Positions 53,465-63,030 of a stretch of DNA of 64,000 nt are shown in pieces. Under the pieces are notes generated by a model. That model saw only the letters and a list, made by a program, of their open reading frames with translations, searched no databases and was not told the origin of the DNA. The translations under genes and the position numbers were made by a program. The stretch comes from Flammeovirga kamogawensis (GTDB taxonomy: Bacteria > Bacteroidota > Bacteroidia > Cytophagales > Flammeovirgaceae), in assembly GCF_018736065.1 (NCBI RefSeq), contig NZ_CP076128.1, forward strand, positions 2,932,001 to 2,996,000. The letters run 5' to 3'. Position 1 is the stretch's first letter. Each line of letters opens with the position of its first letter.

Positions 53465-56400
53465 ATGAAAAAACAAAAACTAATTTTTTGTCTTAGTCTA
53501 CTACTAAGCACACTTCTCTCTATGCATGTTTTTGGGCAGAACCATGTTGAAATCCGTAATGAAAACCAAAATGCCCGACTCTATGTTAATAATCAAAGGT
53601 ATATTATTAGAGGTGTTTGTTACCTCCCTATTCCAAAAGGAGGTACATCACCTACATGGGAAAATATCGATACTGATATTGCTTTAATGCAACAAGCAGG
53701 TATTAATACAATCCGTACTTATGCTCCTATTCTAGAGAATAATGTAATTGATAAACTTGCAGCAGGCGGTATTCGAATTATAATGGGCTTTGGTTACTCT
53801 GACCCAAGTCACCCGTATAAAATTGTAGATGGAACTTATATCGAGTATGTAAACCAATACAAAGATCACCCTGCTATATTGATGTGGGAATTTGGTAACG
53901 AATACAATTACCATACTTACCCAAGTGCCGAAGGTGGTTGGTTTGATGGAGGTCCAATGGAATGGTTTAATGCACTTCAAAATGCAGCAGCCAGTGTAAA
54001 AGCAATCGATCCTCATCATCCTATTTCTACTGCACATGGTGAAAAGCCAACTAAATATGGTGATATGTGGGGAGATCCTATAGAAGTAGCTCCTGATGTA
54101 GATGTTTGGGGAATGAATGTTTACAGATGGACTGGTTCGAGTGGTGCAATTTGGGATTTTTGGTATTCTTTTAATGCACAAGGTAGAGTAAAAGGTGCTT
54201 ACTTATCAGAAGCAGGAGCAGATAGCTATGATGTGAGAATTATGGAAGAAAACCAAGGTATGCATGCTGCTGATATGAAAGAGATACTTTCTCAAGTACT
54301 TACAGCTGTTAACCCAGAAGATGGTAAAAAAATTATTGATTGTGGATTAGGAATTACTCTTTTCCAATTTACAGATGGATGGAACAAAACAGGCAACCCT
54401 GCCACTCATGATGTTGGAAATGTAGATTTACCAGGTTCATTCCCTCAAGATAATTTTAATAATGAGGAGTGGTTTGGTATTACTACGATTGAACGCCAAC
54501 CAAAACAGGCTTTTTATGAAGTTGCAGACATTTACAACAACTTAAAAGCTCAATTTCCTGACCCTCCAATGGGTGTTGTTGGTAACACAGTTAATGTAAC
54601 AGGTATTACAGTAAACACATCAAATGTTACTTTATATGTTGGAGATCAGCTAACTATTTTTACAGAGATACTTCCAGAAAATGCATCTAATAAAACAGTA
54701 TCATGGTCAGCAAGTTCAATAGCTGCAGGCGTGGATAATGGAACAATAACTGCAAATCAAACAGGAAGTTCTATTATCACTGCAACTACTGTAGATGGTA
54801 ATTTTTCTGCCACTTGTAATGTAACCGTGATCAACAGAGTTCAGCCAACTTGTGATATTGATAATCAGATTGAAGCTGAAAGTTATGTAACAATGAATGG
54901 CATTCAATTAGAAGCTACCACTGATATTGGGGGTGGACAAAATGTTGGTTGGATTGATGCTGGAGATTGGTTACAATATGATATTGCATTACCTGCCTGT
55001 ACTTATGAAGTTACTTTTAGAGTTGCTAGTCTCGATGGTGGCGGCATTTTAGAACTTAAAAATGAAAACTCTTTACTTTCTAGTTCTCAAGTTACACAGA
55101 CATCTGGGTGGCAAAATTGGGTTGATATAACAGAAGAAGTAACTATTTCTGAAGCAATCACATCTTTATCAATTCATGCTCCTAGTGGTGGATACAATAT
55201 CAATTGGGTCAAGATAAAAAGTAAAGAAGACAATACTGATATTGCTCCAAATAGTATAGCATTATCTACTTCATCAATTGCTTTAACCATAGGAGAGCAA
55301 CAAACAATAACTGCAAATATCCTTCCTTCAAATGCAACAGATAAAAGTATTGTATGGTCATCTTCTAACCCTGCCATTGCAGCTGTAGATCAAAATGGTT
55401 TTATTACTGCAATAAGTGGAGGATCAGCTATAATTACAGGAACAACAAGTAATCAATTGAATGCTACCTGTACAGTTACTGTTCAAAATCCTATCATAAA
55501 TGTTTCTACTATCAACCTAAATACAATAACAGAAACACTAATAGAAGGAAATAGCACAATACTTACAGCAACAGTTTTACCAGAAAATGCTACAGACAAA
55601 TCAGTTACTTGGAGTAGTTCAAATACTGCAATAGCATCAGTCAATCAAAATGGTCTTGTTACGGCTATTTCAGAAGGATCTGCTATCATTTCTGTAATTT
55701 CGAATAATGGAAATATATCGGCTTCAGCAACAATAAATGTAGAAGCAGACAATTCTATAAGTTGTAATTTTTCTACTTTAATAGAGGCAGAAACATATAC
55801 AGCTAGTTTAGATGTTCAAGTAGAAAATACAACCGATACAAATGGAGGACAAAATGTTGGTTGGATTGATGCTGGAGATTGGCTTGTTTGGAATGTAAAC
55901 ATTCCTGCATGTACTTATAAAATTACCTATAGAATTGCGAGTGCTGTAAATGGAGGCACTATTCAGATAGAAGAAGCTGGAGGAGTAAATGTATTTGGTC
56001 AAGTTACTTTTAATGGAACTGGCGGATGGCAATCTTGGATAGATGTTGAGCAAGAAATTACTATTGAAAATGATATTTCTGAATTGGCTATTTATACTCC
56101 TACAGGTGGTTTTAATATCAATTGGATTAAAATTGAATCTCTAAATCCAACTATCCCAGCAACATCAATAACACTAAATAACTGTCCAGCTGATGTAGCT
56201 TTAAACACTTCACATCAACTTACAGCAACAGTTCTTCCTAGTAATACAACAGATAAAGCAATTATTTGGAGTTCTTCGGATGAAAATATTGTAACTGTAG
56301 ATCAAACAGGTATTGTAAATGTTATCGGTTATGGTGAAGCAATAATTACAGCTGTTAGTTCTAATCAATTATCTGCTAGCTGTACCGTTATTTTAGAAAA

Positions 56401-58369
56401 TAATATTGTTCCTGTTTCTTCAATCAGTCTTTTTGATCTACAAGAAAAAAATGAGATCACAATTGAAGAAGATGCCTCGTTTACGCTCTCACCAAGAATA
56501 TTACCACAAGATGCAACCAATAAAAATATCAATTGGTCATCTTCTAATACTGCTATTGTTACTGTAACTCAAGATGGTACGATAATGGGTATTTCTGAAG
56601 GTAATGCAACAATAACAGTTATTACAGAAGATGGTAATTTGAGTACATCTGCCCCAATTATTGTTACTGCTAAACCAATTGGAAATGGAGAACTTACATT
56701 GCTATGGGAAGACCAATTTAACGGCAATTCTTTAGACCCTAATAATTGGGTTATGGAAAATTCTAATGGCTGTGATATTGGCAATTGTAGTTTTGGTAAT
56801 CAAGAGCTACAAGCCTACACCAATAGAAATGAAAATGTAAGTGTTGAAAACGGTAAACTTGTACTTACTGCGCGTAAAGAAACACTTATGGACCGTGATT
56901 TTACATCTGGCAAAGTAATGTCTAGAGAAAAAGTAAACATTAATTACGGCGTAGTTGAAGCCAGTATTAAACTGCCAGATATGAATAACGGTTTATGGCC
57001 TGCTTTCTGGATGCTACATACACGAAACAATTGGCCATATACCGGAGAAATTGATATTCTTGAAGCTGGAGCAAAAGCTTTAGAAAGAGATGTAAACGAA
57101 GAAGTAAAATCAAATATTTTCTGGAGAGCTGAAGCTGCTGGTGTAGATGCAAATTTACAATGGGGTAATGAAGATGCCTTTTCTTATTACACAGGTGAGC
57201 AATCTGGTAAACAAGCTCACGAAGCATTTTTTGTTTACCGCTTATATTGGACACCAGACTACATACGTACAACAATCTTACAAACTGATTCAGATGGAGA
57301 ACCTATCCCATCTACAGAATATGAGATGTTACGCATTGATAATGATCCAAATAATCCTACTTTCCAAAATGAATTTTTCTCTGACGACAGTTTTTATGTA
57401 ATCATGAATTTAGCTGTTGGAGGCTGGTTCCCTTTCAACCCTGATAATGGAGAAAATAATGCTGCAAATGTTACCGCTCTACCAACTCCCGGTTCGGAAA
57501 GAGAGATGTTAATAGATTATGTAAGAGTATATTCAATTGATGGTATTGGTGCTATAAGTAGTGGTCCAGGCTATGCAAATCCTATTCCTCCGACAAAATT
57601 TGGTATCTATCAAGATGGAACAGAAACTGCTAAATCTTTAGAATATGGTATAGATGCAGAACTTTGGGTTTGGTCTGGAAGCGATGTTCTTCTTAATGCA
57701 GAAGCTAGTGTTTATGGCGATTCTGCATTAAATTTTACAATGCCTGCAAATACATGGTCTGGATTAGGTTTTAATAGCTCGGATGTACTAAACCTAAGTA
57801 ATTACAATGGTGGTACATTAAGATTTAAGGCAAAAACAAATTCTCAAGAACCTTTTAGAATTCATACATGGACACGTACTGGTGGACGAGAAGTGCAGTT
57901 TGGAAGAGGTGAAAATGCTTATGGACTTGTTCGAGATGGACAATGGCACGATGTCGAAATTCCTTTAAATGATGTTGTTGATAACTTATCAGAAGTAATT
58001 AGGCCATTTATAATTGGTGAAATTCCTGGTAATACACCAAGTTCAGATTTAGAAATTGTATTGGATGAAATTCATTATGCAACGTCTGGATCAAATGCTA
58101 GATTAAATGAAAGTGCTCTTGCCCTAGAACAAGAGATTACAATAAATGCCTATCCTAACCCTGCCACTAACATTATTACTTTAAATGGAGAACTTCAAAA
58201 TTTCTCTCAACTTACCGTATTTAATATTGATGGTAAAATACAATTCAGTCAAAATATTGACAACGAGTTAAAGGCTGATATTTTGATCAGTAATCTAAAA
58301 ACGGGAATCTATTTCATTCAGCTAAACGGCGCTGAACATTCTAAATCAATAAAATTTATAAAAAAATAA
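53465..58369 (+). CDS. Secreted bifunctional glycanase: clan-A hydrolase, BIG_2 and CBM6 modules, GH16, T9SS tail
   Basis: 1634 residues with signal peptide (SMHVFGQN). Order: TIM-barrel glycosidase (about 30-380) with acid/base Glu146 after Asn145 (MWEFGNEYNYH) and probable nucleophile Glu249 (LSEAG), a clan GH-A layout; BIG_2 (about 386-455); CBM6 (about 462-585, GWIDAGDWLQYD); two BIG_2; CBM6 (about 765-895, GWIDAGDWLVWN); two BIG_2; GH16 (about 1077-1358) with catalytic GEIDILE (Glu1195, Asp1197, Glu1200); a galactose-binding-like module; and a type A Por tail (about 1558-1634, NAYPNPATNIITL). GH16 of this subtype hydrolyses laminarin or mixed beta-1,3-glucans; the clan-A domain probably removes products from the same chain. 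Co-directional with 58437. Confidence 0.9.
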   Translation: MKKQKLIFCLSLLLSTLLSMHVFGQNHVEIRNENQNARLYVNNQRYIIRGVCYLPIPKGGTSPTWENIDTDIALMQQAGINTIRTYAPILENNVIDKLAAGGIRIIMGFGYSDPSHPYKIVDGTYIEYVNQYKDHPAILMWEFGNEYNYHTYPSAEGGWFDGGPMEWFNALQNAAASVKAIDPHHPISTAHGEKPTKYGDMWGDPIEVAPDVDVWGMNVYRWTGSSGAIWDFWYSFNAQGRVKGAYLSEAGADSYDVRIMEENQGMHAADMKEILSQVLTAVNPEDGKKIIDCGLGITLFQFTDGWNKTGNPATHDVGNVDLPGSFPQDNFNNEEWFGITTIERQPKQAFYEVADIYNNLKAQFPDPPMGVVGNTVNVTGITVNTSNVTLYVGDQLTIFTEILPENASNKTVSWSASSIAAGVDNGTITANQTGSSIITATTVDGNFSATCNVTVINRVQPTCDIDNQIEAESYVTMNGIQLEATTDIGGGQNVGWIDAGDWLQYDIALPACTYEVTFRVASLDGGGILELKNENSLLSSSQVTQTSGWQNWVDITEEVTISEAITSLSIHAPSGGYNINWVKIKSKEDNTDIAPNSIALSTSSIALTIGEQQTITANILPSNATDKSIVWSSSNPAIAAVDQNGFITAISGGSAIITGTTSNQLNATCTVTVQNPIINVSTINLNTITETLIEGNSTILTATVLPENATDKSVTWSSSNTAIASVNQNGLVTAISEGSAIISVISNNGNISASATINVEADNSISCNFSTLIEAETYTASLDVQVENTTDTNGGQNVGWIDAGDWLVWNVNIPACTYKITYRIASAVNGGTIQIEEAGGVNVFGQVTFNGTGGWQSWIDVEQEITIENDISELAIYTPTGGFNINWIKIESLNPTIPATSITLNNCPADVALNTSHQLTATVLPSNTTDKAIIWSSSDENIVTVDQTGIVNVIGYGEAIITAVSSNQLSASCTVILENNIVPVSSISLFDLQEKNEITIEEDASFTLSPRILPQDATNKNINWSSSNTAIVTVTQDGTIMGISEGNATITVITEDGNLSTSAPIIVTAKPIGNGELTLLWEDQFNGNSLDPNNWVMENSNGCDIGNCSFGNQELQAYTNRNENVSVENGKLVLTARKETLMDRDFTSGKVMSREKVNINYGVVEASIKLPDMNNGLWPAFWMLHTRNNWPYTGEIDILEAGAKALERDVNEEVKSNIFWRAEAAGVDANLQWGNEDAFSYYTGEQSGKQAHEAFFVYRLYWTPDYIRTTILQTDSDGEPIPSTEYEMLRIDNDPNNPTFQNEFFSDDSFYVIMNLAVGGWFPFNPDNGENNAANVTALPTPGSEREMLIDYVRVYSIDGIGAISSGPGYANPIPPTKFGIYQDGTETAKSLEYGIDAELWVWSGSDVLLNAEASVYGDSALNFTMPANTWSGLGFNSSDVLNLSNYNGGTLRFKAKTNSQEPFRIHTWTRTGGREVQFGRGENAYGLVRDGQWHDVEIPLNDVVDNLSEVIRPFIIGEIPGNTPSSDLEIVLDEIHYATSGSNARLNESALALEQEITINAYPNPATNIITLNGELQNFSQLTVFNIDGKIQFSQNIDNELKADILISNLKTGIYFIQLNGAEHSKSIKFIKK

Positions 58370-58384
58370 GTGCTAACTATTATT

Positions 58385-58411
58385 TGAGGTGAGGTTATTA
58401 ACCTTGCCTCA
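58385..58411 (+). other. Intercistronic hairpin between the two glycanase genes
   Basis: TGAGG-tg-AGGTT (58385-58396) pairs with AACCT-tg-CCTCA (58400-58411) around a 3-base loop, 26 bases before the next start codon. The T-run after it is poor, so partial attenuation or mRNA stabilisation is more likely than full termination. Confidence 0.5.
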
Positions 58412-58436
58412 TTTATTATCTAATCGATATACCTAA

Positions 58437-61400
58437 ATGAAACACACTACAAAACTAAAAAATCAACTATTCATTGTGTTATTGTTTTTGTTCTCTAATG
58501 TAAATGCACAAAGCTTTACTTTTGGTACAATTCCAGATACACAAAACCTATCAGAATACGATAGTGACGCATGGAAATTAATGGGTCTTACAGGTTGGTA
58601 CGTCGAACAGCGACAAAATCTCAATATTTCTTTTGTTGCCTCGCTTGGTGATATGACACAATGGGGTGATTATGGACAATGGCAAAGAGTGCGTAATGCA
58701 TACGATCTATTTACAGAAAGTGGAATGCCGTATGCACCTTGCCAAGGAAATCACGATCCTCAATTAGATAGGTTTAATCAGTATTTTCCAGAAAGTGAAT
58801 TTATTGGAACACCTACTTATGGAGGTAATTTTAACGGAATGGAAAATGCCTATTACTTGTTTTCTGAAGCAGGAATGGACTTTATTGTTGTTACCTTACA
58901 AACACACGATAATTACATTGGAGACTACGACCTTCCCTCAATTAATTGGGCAAATGATATCTTAAATCAATATGCTGATAGAAGAGCAATATTTATTACC
59001 CATGATTTCTTCGAGGAAAGAGGTTTAATCAATGATGTAATTAAGCAACATGACAACCTATTTTTAGCTATTTGTGGTCATTCTTGTTCAAGAGAAGAAT
59101 ATTGGACAGAAACATCACCTTCAGGAAATACTGTTAACTGTATAATGACAGATTACCAATGTGATAATGATAAAGGAACAACACTTCGTTATTACACCTT
59201 CGTTCCAGAAGAAAATAGAATTGATGCATTTACTTACAATACTTTAAGCGGAAACTATGAAACGGATGCTAATTCACAATTCAGCATTAATTATCAAATG
59301 GAAAGTGTTCCGTGTGAACTTCCACACCAAGCTTATAATGGTAATGTAGTAACACTTCCAGGTACTTTCGAAGCTGAGAATTATAACGAAGGTTGCCCAA
59401 CTATTCCATTTTACGATACAGATATATCTAACCAAGGTAGTGAATACAGAACAGATGCAGTAGATATTGAAGTTTGTACAGACGGAGGTTTTAATGTTGG
59501 ATGGACAGAAGCTGGAGAGTGGTTAAACTATCAGGTAAATGTAGCAACTTCAGGTACATATAATTTTGATTTTAAAGTTGCTTCTTTTCAAGGTGGCGGT
59601 AGTTTTCACTTAGAAGTTGATGACATTGCTATTACAGAAACAATTAATGTTGCATCAACTGATGGATGGCAAAGCTGGTCTATTATTTCTTCTAATGATG
59701 TACTTCTAAACAATGGTATTCAAAATATTAAATTAGTAATCGATCAAGGAGGTTTTAATATTGATAATATTACTGCAACAAGCGTAATAACTGAAATCCC
59801 TCCTAGTATAACTCTTATAAATAGTACTCCTACATCACCTAAATCAACTGATGACATTACTATTTCTGCTACAATTACAGACAATAGTAATGTAGTAAAT
59901 GCAGAGATTTTATGGAATAATCAAGTGATTGTTATGACACATAATGCTGATATTTATAGTGGTATTATTCCAGCTCAAGTAGATGGAACTATCATCAATT
60001 ATCAAATAAAAGCTATAGATAACGATGGTCTTGTAACTATTTCGAATCAGCAATCTATTACTGTAAATGATCCTGATATCAATGAACCTCAATTAATATG
60101 GTCTGATGAATTTAATTATACAGGTCTACCAGATCCATCAAAATGGGGATATGATGTAGGAAATGGCGGATACGGTAATAATGAATTACAGAACTATACG
60201 GAGAACCGTTTAGAAAACGCCCGTGTAGAAAATGGGCATCTAATTATTGAGGCAAGAAGAGATTGGTATCAAAACATAGAATATTCTTCTGCTAGATTAG
60301 TAACTAAAAATAAAGGTGATTGGTTATACGGACGTGTTGACGTATCTGCTAAACTACCAGGTGGAAAAGGAACTTGGGCTGCCATTTGGATGCTTCCTAC
60401 AGATTGGGAATATGGCGGATGGCCAGATAGTGGTGAAATAGATATTATGGAAAATGTAGGTTATGATCCGAACACAGTACATGGTACCGTTCATACAGAA
60501 GCTTATAACCATAGAATCGGTACACAGTTAAGTAATACTATTGATAAATCTACTTATCAATCAGAATTTCATTCTTATTCTGTAGAATGGACAGAAGATA
60601 AAATGGATTTCTTTATTGACGGAGAAAAATATTTTACACACTTAAAACATGGTGGTTCTGCTGAATGGCCATTTGATAAACGTTTCCATTTAATCTTAAA
60701 TCTTGCAGTTGGTGGAGACTGGGGTGGTGCTTTAGGTGTCGATTCTAATATTTGGCCACAAAGAATGGAAGTAGATTATGTTAGAGTTTATGACAAAGGT
60801 CCTTCTCAAGAAGTCGTTACTACTACGCTTCCTGGAAGATTAGAAGCGGAAAATTATTCTGATGCAGAAGGTGTTCAGAAAGAAACTTGTAGTGAAGGCG
60901 GACAAAATGTTGGATATATTTCTAGTGGCGATTGGTTAAAATACAATGTAGATGTAACTACAACAGGTAGTTACTTAGTCGAATATAGAGTGGCAAGTAA
61001 TGATGGCGGAGGACAGTTAAACTTAGAGCAAAATAGTGGTTCAACAATTCTTGGTTCATTAAGTGTTCCTTATACTGCCGGATGGCAAACTTGGACTACT
61101 ATTTCTGATACTGTTCAGTTAACTGCTGGAGAGCAAAATATAGCCATTGGTATTCCTTCTGGAGGGTTTAATATTAATTGGATTCAGTTTACTTCTATAG
61201 ACAACACACCAGATAACATTACACCTATTAGAATAGAAGCCGAAAATTATTCAATTATGGATGGTCTTCAGACTGAGGCTTGTAGCGAAGGTGGTGAAAA
61301 TATTGGCTATACAGACCAGAATGATTGGGCTGTTTATGATGTCGAAATACCTGCAGGAAATTATGAAGTTAGCTATAGATTTGCTTCAATGAATGGCGGT

Positions 61401-61862
61401 GGAGAAATCCAACTTGAAAAAGCTGGTGGTGGCGGAACATTTGCGAACACTAGTATTAGCAGTACAGGTGGATGGCAAAATTGGTCTACTGTTTCTGATC
61501 AAATTTCTATTACTGAACCTATCAGTAAAATTGCAATAAACATTAGGCAAGGTGGTTTCAATCTAAATTGGATTGAACTAGTACCTCAATCAAGTAATGC
61601 TAGAAATAATACAAGTTCTTCTACTCTACAACTAGAAGAAACATTACGCATTTATCCTATCCCTGCCACAAATAAATTGACTATTTCTAATTTTAAAAAT
61701 CAAATAGTTGACCTAAGTGCATATAGTTTAGATGGTAAAAAACATCCTTTAAATAACACTAATAATAGTGTCGATCTATCACAACTTAAAAAAGGAATTT
61801 ATATCCTTCATATCATAGATAACAAAGGAAAGTTGTATTCTAAAAAATTTATTAAAGAGTAA
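58437..61862 (+). CDS. Secreted metallophosphoesterase-GH16 fusion with CBM6 modules and T9SS tail
   Basis: 1141 residues with signal peptide (NVNAQSF). Order: calcineurin-like metallophosphoesterase (about 24-285) with IPDTQNLSEYD, ASLGDMTQWGDY, CQGNHDPQ, FITHDFF and CGHSCSREEY, i.e. a full metal-ligand set; CBM6 (about 301-448); Ig-like domain (about 450-545); GH16 (about 549-790) with GEIDIMENVG (Glu667, Asp669, Glu672); two CBM6 (about 797-922 and 930-1053); and a Por tail (about 1065-1141). The GH16 part is the laminarinase type. Joining a phosphoesterase to a glycanase implies a substrate that carries phosphate or a shared surface-degradation complex. Confidence 0.9.
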   Translation: MKHTTKLKNQLFIVLLFLFSNVNAQSFTFGTIPDTQNLSEYDSDAWKLMGLTGWYVEQRQNLNISFVASLGDMTQWGDYGQWQRVRNAYDLFTESGMPYAPCQGNHDPQLDRFNQYFPESEFIGTPTYGGNFNGMENAYYLFSEAGMDFIVVTLQTHDNYIGDYDLPSINWANDILNQYADRRAIFITHDFFEERGLINDVIKQHDNLFLAICGHSCSREEYWTETSPSGNTVNCIMTDYQCDNDKGTTLRYYTFVPEENRIDAFTYNTLSGNYETDANSQFSINYQMESVPCELPHQAYNGNVVTLPGTFEAENYNEGCPTIPFYDTDISNQGSEYRTDAVDIEVCTDGGFNVGWTEAGEWLNYQVNVATSGTYNFDFKVASFQGGGSFHLEVDDIAITETINVASTDGWQSWSIISSNDVLLNNGIQNIKLVIDQGGFNIDNITATSVITEIPPSITLINSTPTSPKSTDDITISATITDNSNVVNAEILWNNQVIVMTHNADIYSGIIPAQVDGTIINYQIKAIDNDGLVTISNQQSITVNDPDINEPQLIWSDEFNYTGLPDPSKWGYDVGNGGYGNNELQNYTENRLENARVENGHLIIEARRDWYQNIEYSSARLVTKNKGDWLYGRVDVSAKLPGGKGTWAAIWMLPTDWEYGGWPDSGEIDIMENVGYDPNTVHGTVHTEAYNHRIGTQLSNTIDKSTYQSEFHSYSVEWTEDKMDFFIDGEKYFTHLKHGGSAEWPFDKRFHLILNLAVGGDWGGALGVDSNIWPQRMEVDYVRVYDKGPSQEVVTTTLPGRLEAENYSDAEGVQKETCSEGGQNVGYISSGDWLKYNVDVTTTGSYLVEYRVASNDGGGQLNLEQNSGSTILGSLSVPYTAGWQTWTTISDTVQLTAGEQNIAIGIPSGGFNINWIQFTSIDNTPDNITPIRIEAENYSIMDGLQTEACSEGGENIGYTDQNDWAVYDVEIPAGNYEVSYRFASMNGGGEIQLEKAGGGGTFANTSISSTGGWQNWSTVSDQISITEPISKIAINIRQGGFNLNWIELVPQSSNARNNTSSSTLQLEETLRIYPIPATNKLTISNFKNQIVDLSAYSLDGKKHPLNNTNNSVDLSQLKKGIYILHIIDNKGKLYSKKFIKE

Positions 61863-61886
61863 ATTTTAAATTTCTTCTTTTTAGTA

Positions 61887-61930
61887 AAAGCATTCTTAGG
61901 AAAGGTATTTTTCTTAAGAGTGCTTTTTTA
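61887..61930 (+). terminator. Intrinsic terminator of the glycanase operon
   Basis: AAAAGCA (61887-61893) pairs with TGCTTTT (61922-61928), with inner CTTA/TAAG and GAAA/TTTC pairs, then T residues. Confidence 0.8.
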
Positions 61931-61993
61931 TTTAGAACTCTTAATTCATATTAATATATTAATAGATAGAACCCTAAATCAAAATTGAATTCT

Positions 61994-62980
61994 ATGCTAA
62001 GTTTTTTATCAAAAATGACCAACTTCGAAAATCACAAAAATGATATAGCTACCTTTTTTAGTGGTAAGTTCATATCAGATGATTTTATAGAAGTTGATAA
62101 TGAGATTGCTAAAGGTTTTATTTTTTTTTATAAGCTTTCTGATTATAAACATTTTTTAGTTTTCAATTTAGAAATAAAACAACCTATTGATTACGAGCTT
62201 GATTATAGTAAAGCCCAACATTTTAGTAGATTAGCTGCTTTTTTTAATAATGAGATTTATGTCAAAAGTCTTAAAGAAAATACCGAGCAATTAATTAGTT
62301 ATGATGGTTTTTATACTAGCGATAAAAATGTTCGTATTAAAGGGAAATTAAAAAAGGGAGAATATCTACAACACATTAGTTTTTTTTATACAGAAGAGTT
62401 ATTTGATATTATTTTAAATGAACAAGTAAGAAAATACTATCAAACACAAAATCACTTTTTAATATATCTTGATAACAGATCAGAACTCAATAATTTTAAA
62501 AAAACATTACTCACAATTTTTTCTTATCCTCCAGAAATAATAGGGCAAGTTCTTAAAGTAAAGTTACAAGAATTGAAATTTATTTTCTTGGCTAGGTTAT
62601 TCAATTTAGATATTGAAAAACTTGATATTAAAAATTCATCCATCACAAATTATCAATTAAAAATCCTCTTTGAAATAAGAACAACGATTTTGGAAGATTT
62701 AAGAGAAAAACCAAATGTGGGAGATTTCATTGCTAAATATGGGATTCATAAAACACTCCTTCAAAGCTTATTTCAAGAAACTTTTGGATATACAATCTAT
62801 AACTTCTTTACAATTCAAAGAATGGAAAAAACAAAAGAAGAACTTATAGACAAAAAAATGAGTACTACAGAAATTGCTTATGAATATGGGTTTAGTGATG
62901 TACAACATTTTTCTAAGCAGTTTAAAAAATTCTTTGGAGAGACTCCTAGTAAATTCTACACCAAATTTAATGTAAACTAA
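61994..62980 (+). CDS. AraC-family transcriptional regulator
   Basis: 328 residues from the ATG at 61994 (MLSFLSKMTNFENH); an in-frame TTG at 61985 would add three residues and is less likely. N-terminal 230 residues are an unassigned sensing region; the C terminus has the AraC double helix-turn-helix (VGDFIAKYGIHKTLLQSLFQE, MSTTEIAYEYGFSDVQHFSKQFKKFFGETPSKFY). It is the first gene after the glycanases and is the local candidate to control them. Confidence 0.9.
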   Translation: MLSFLSKMTNFENHKNDIATFFSGKFISDDFIEVDNEIAKGFIFFYKLSDYKHFLVFNLEIKQPIDYELDYSKAQHFSRLAAFFNNEIYVKSLKENTEQLISYDGFYTSDKNVRIKGKLKKGEYLQHISFFYTEELFDIILNEQVRKYYQTQNHFLIYLDNRSELNNFKKTLLTIFSYPPEIIGQVLKVKLQELKFIFLARLFNLDIEKLDIKNSSITNYQLKILFEIRTTILEDLREKPNVGDFIAKYGIHKTLLQSLFQETFGYTIYNFFTIQRMEKTKEELIDKKMSTTEIAYEYGFSDVQHFSKQFKKFFGETPSKFYTKFNVN

Positions 62981-62981
62981 A

Positions 62982-63007
62982 AGAAGCGATCATTGCTGAT
63001 CGCTTCT
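62982..63007. terminator. Bidirectional intrinsic terminator
   Basis: AGAAGCGATCA (62982-62992) pairs perfectly with TGATCGCTTCT (62997-63007) between the converging AraC and decarboxylase genes. T-runs are weak on both sides. Confidence 0.72.
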
Positions 63008-63030
63008 AGTTATATTATTTAATTAAAGGC

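Noticed and set aside
57147-57401. Frame on the + strand inside the GH16 region
   Set aside because: A shadow frame within a well-supported coding domain.
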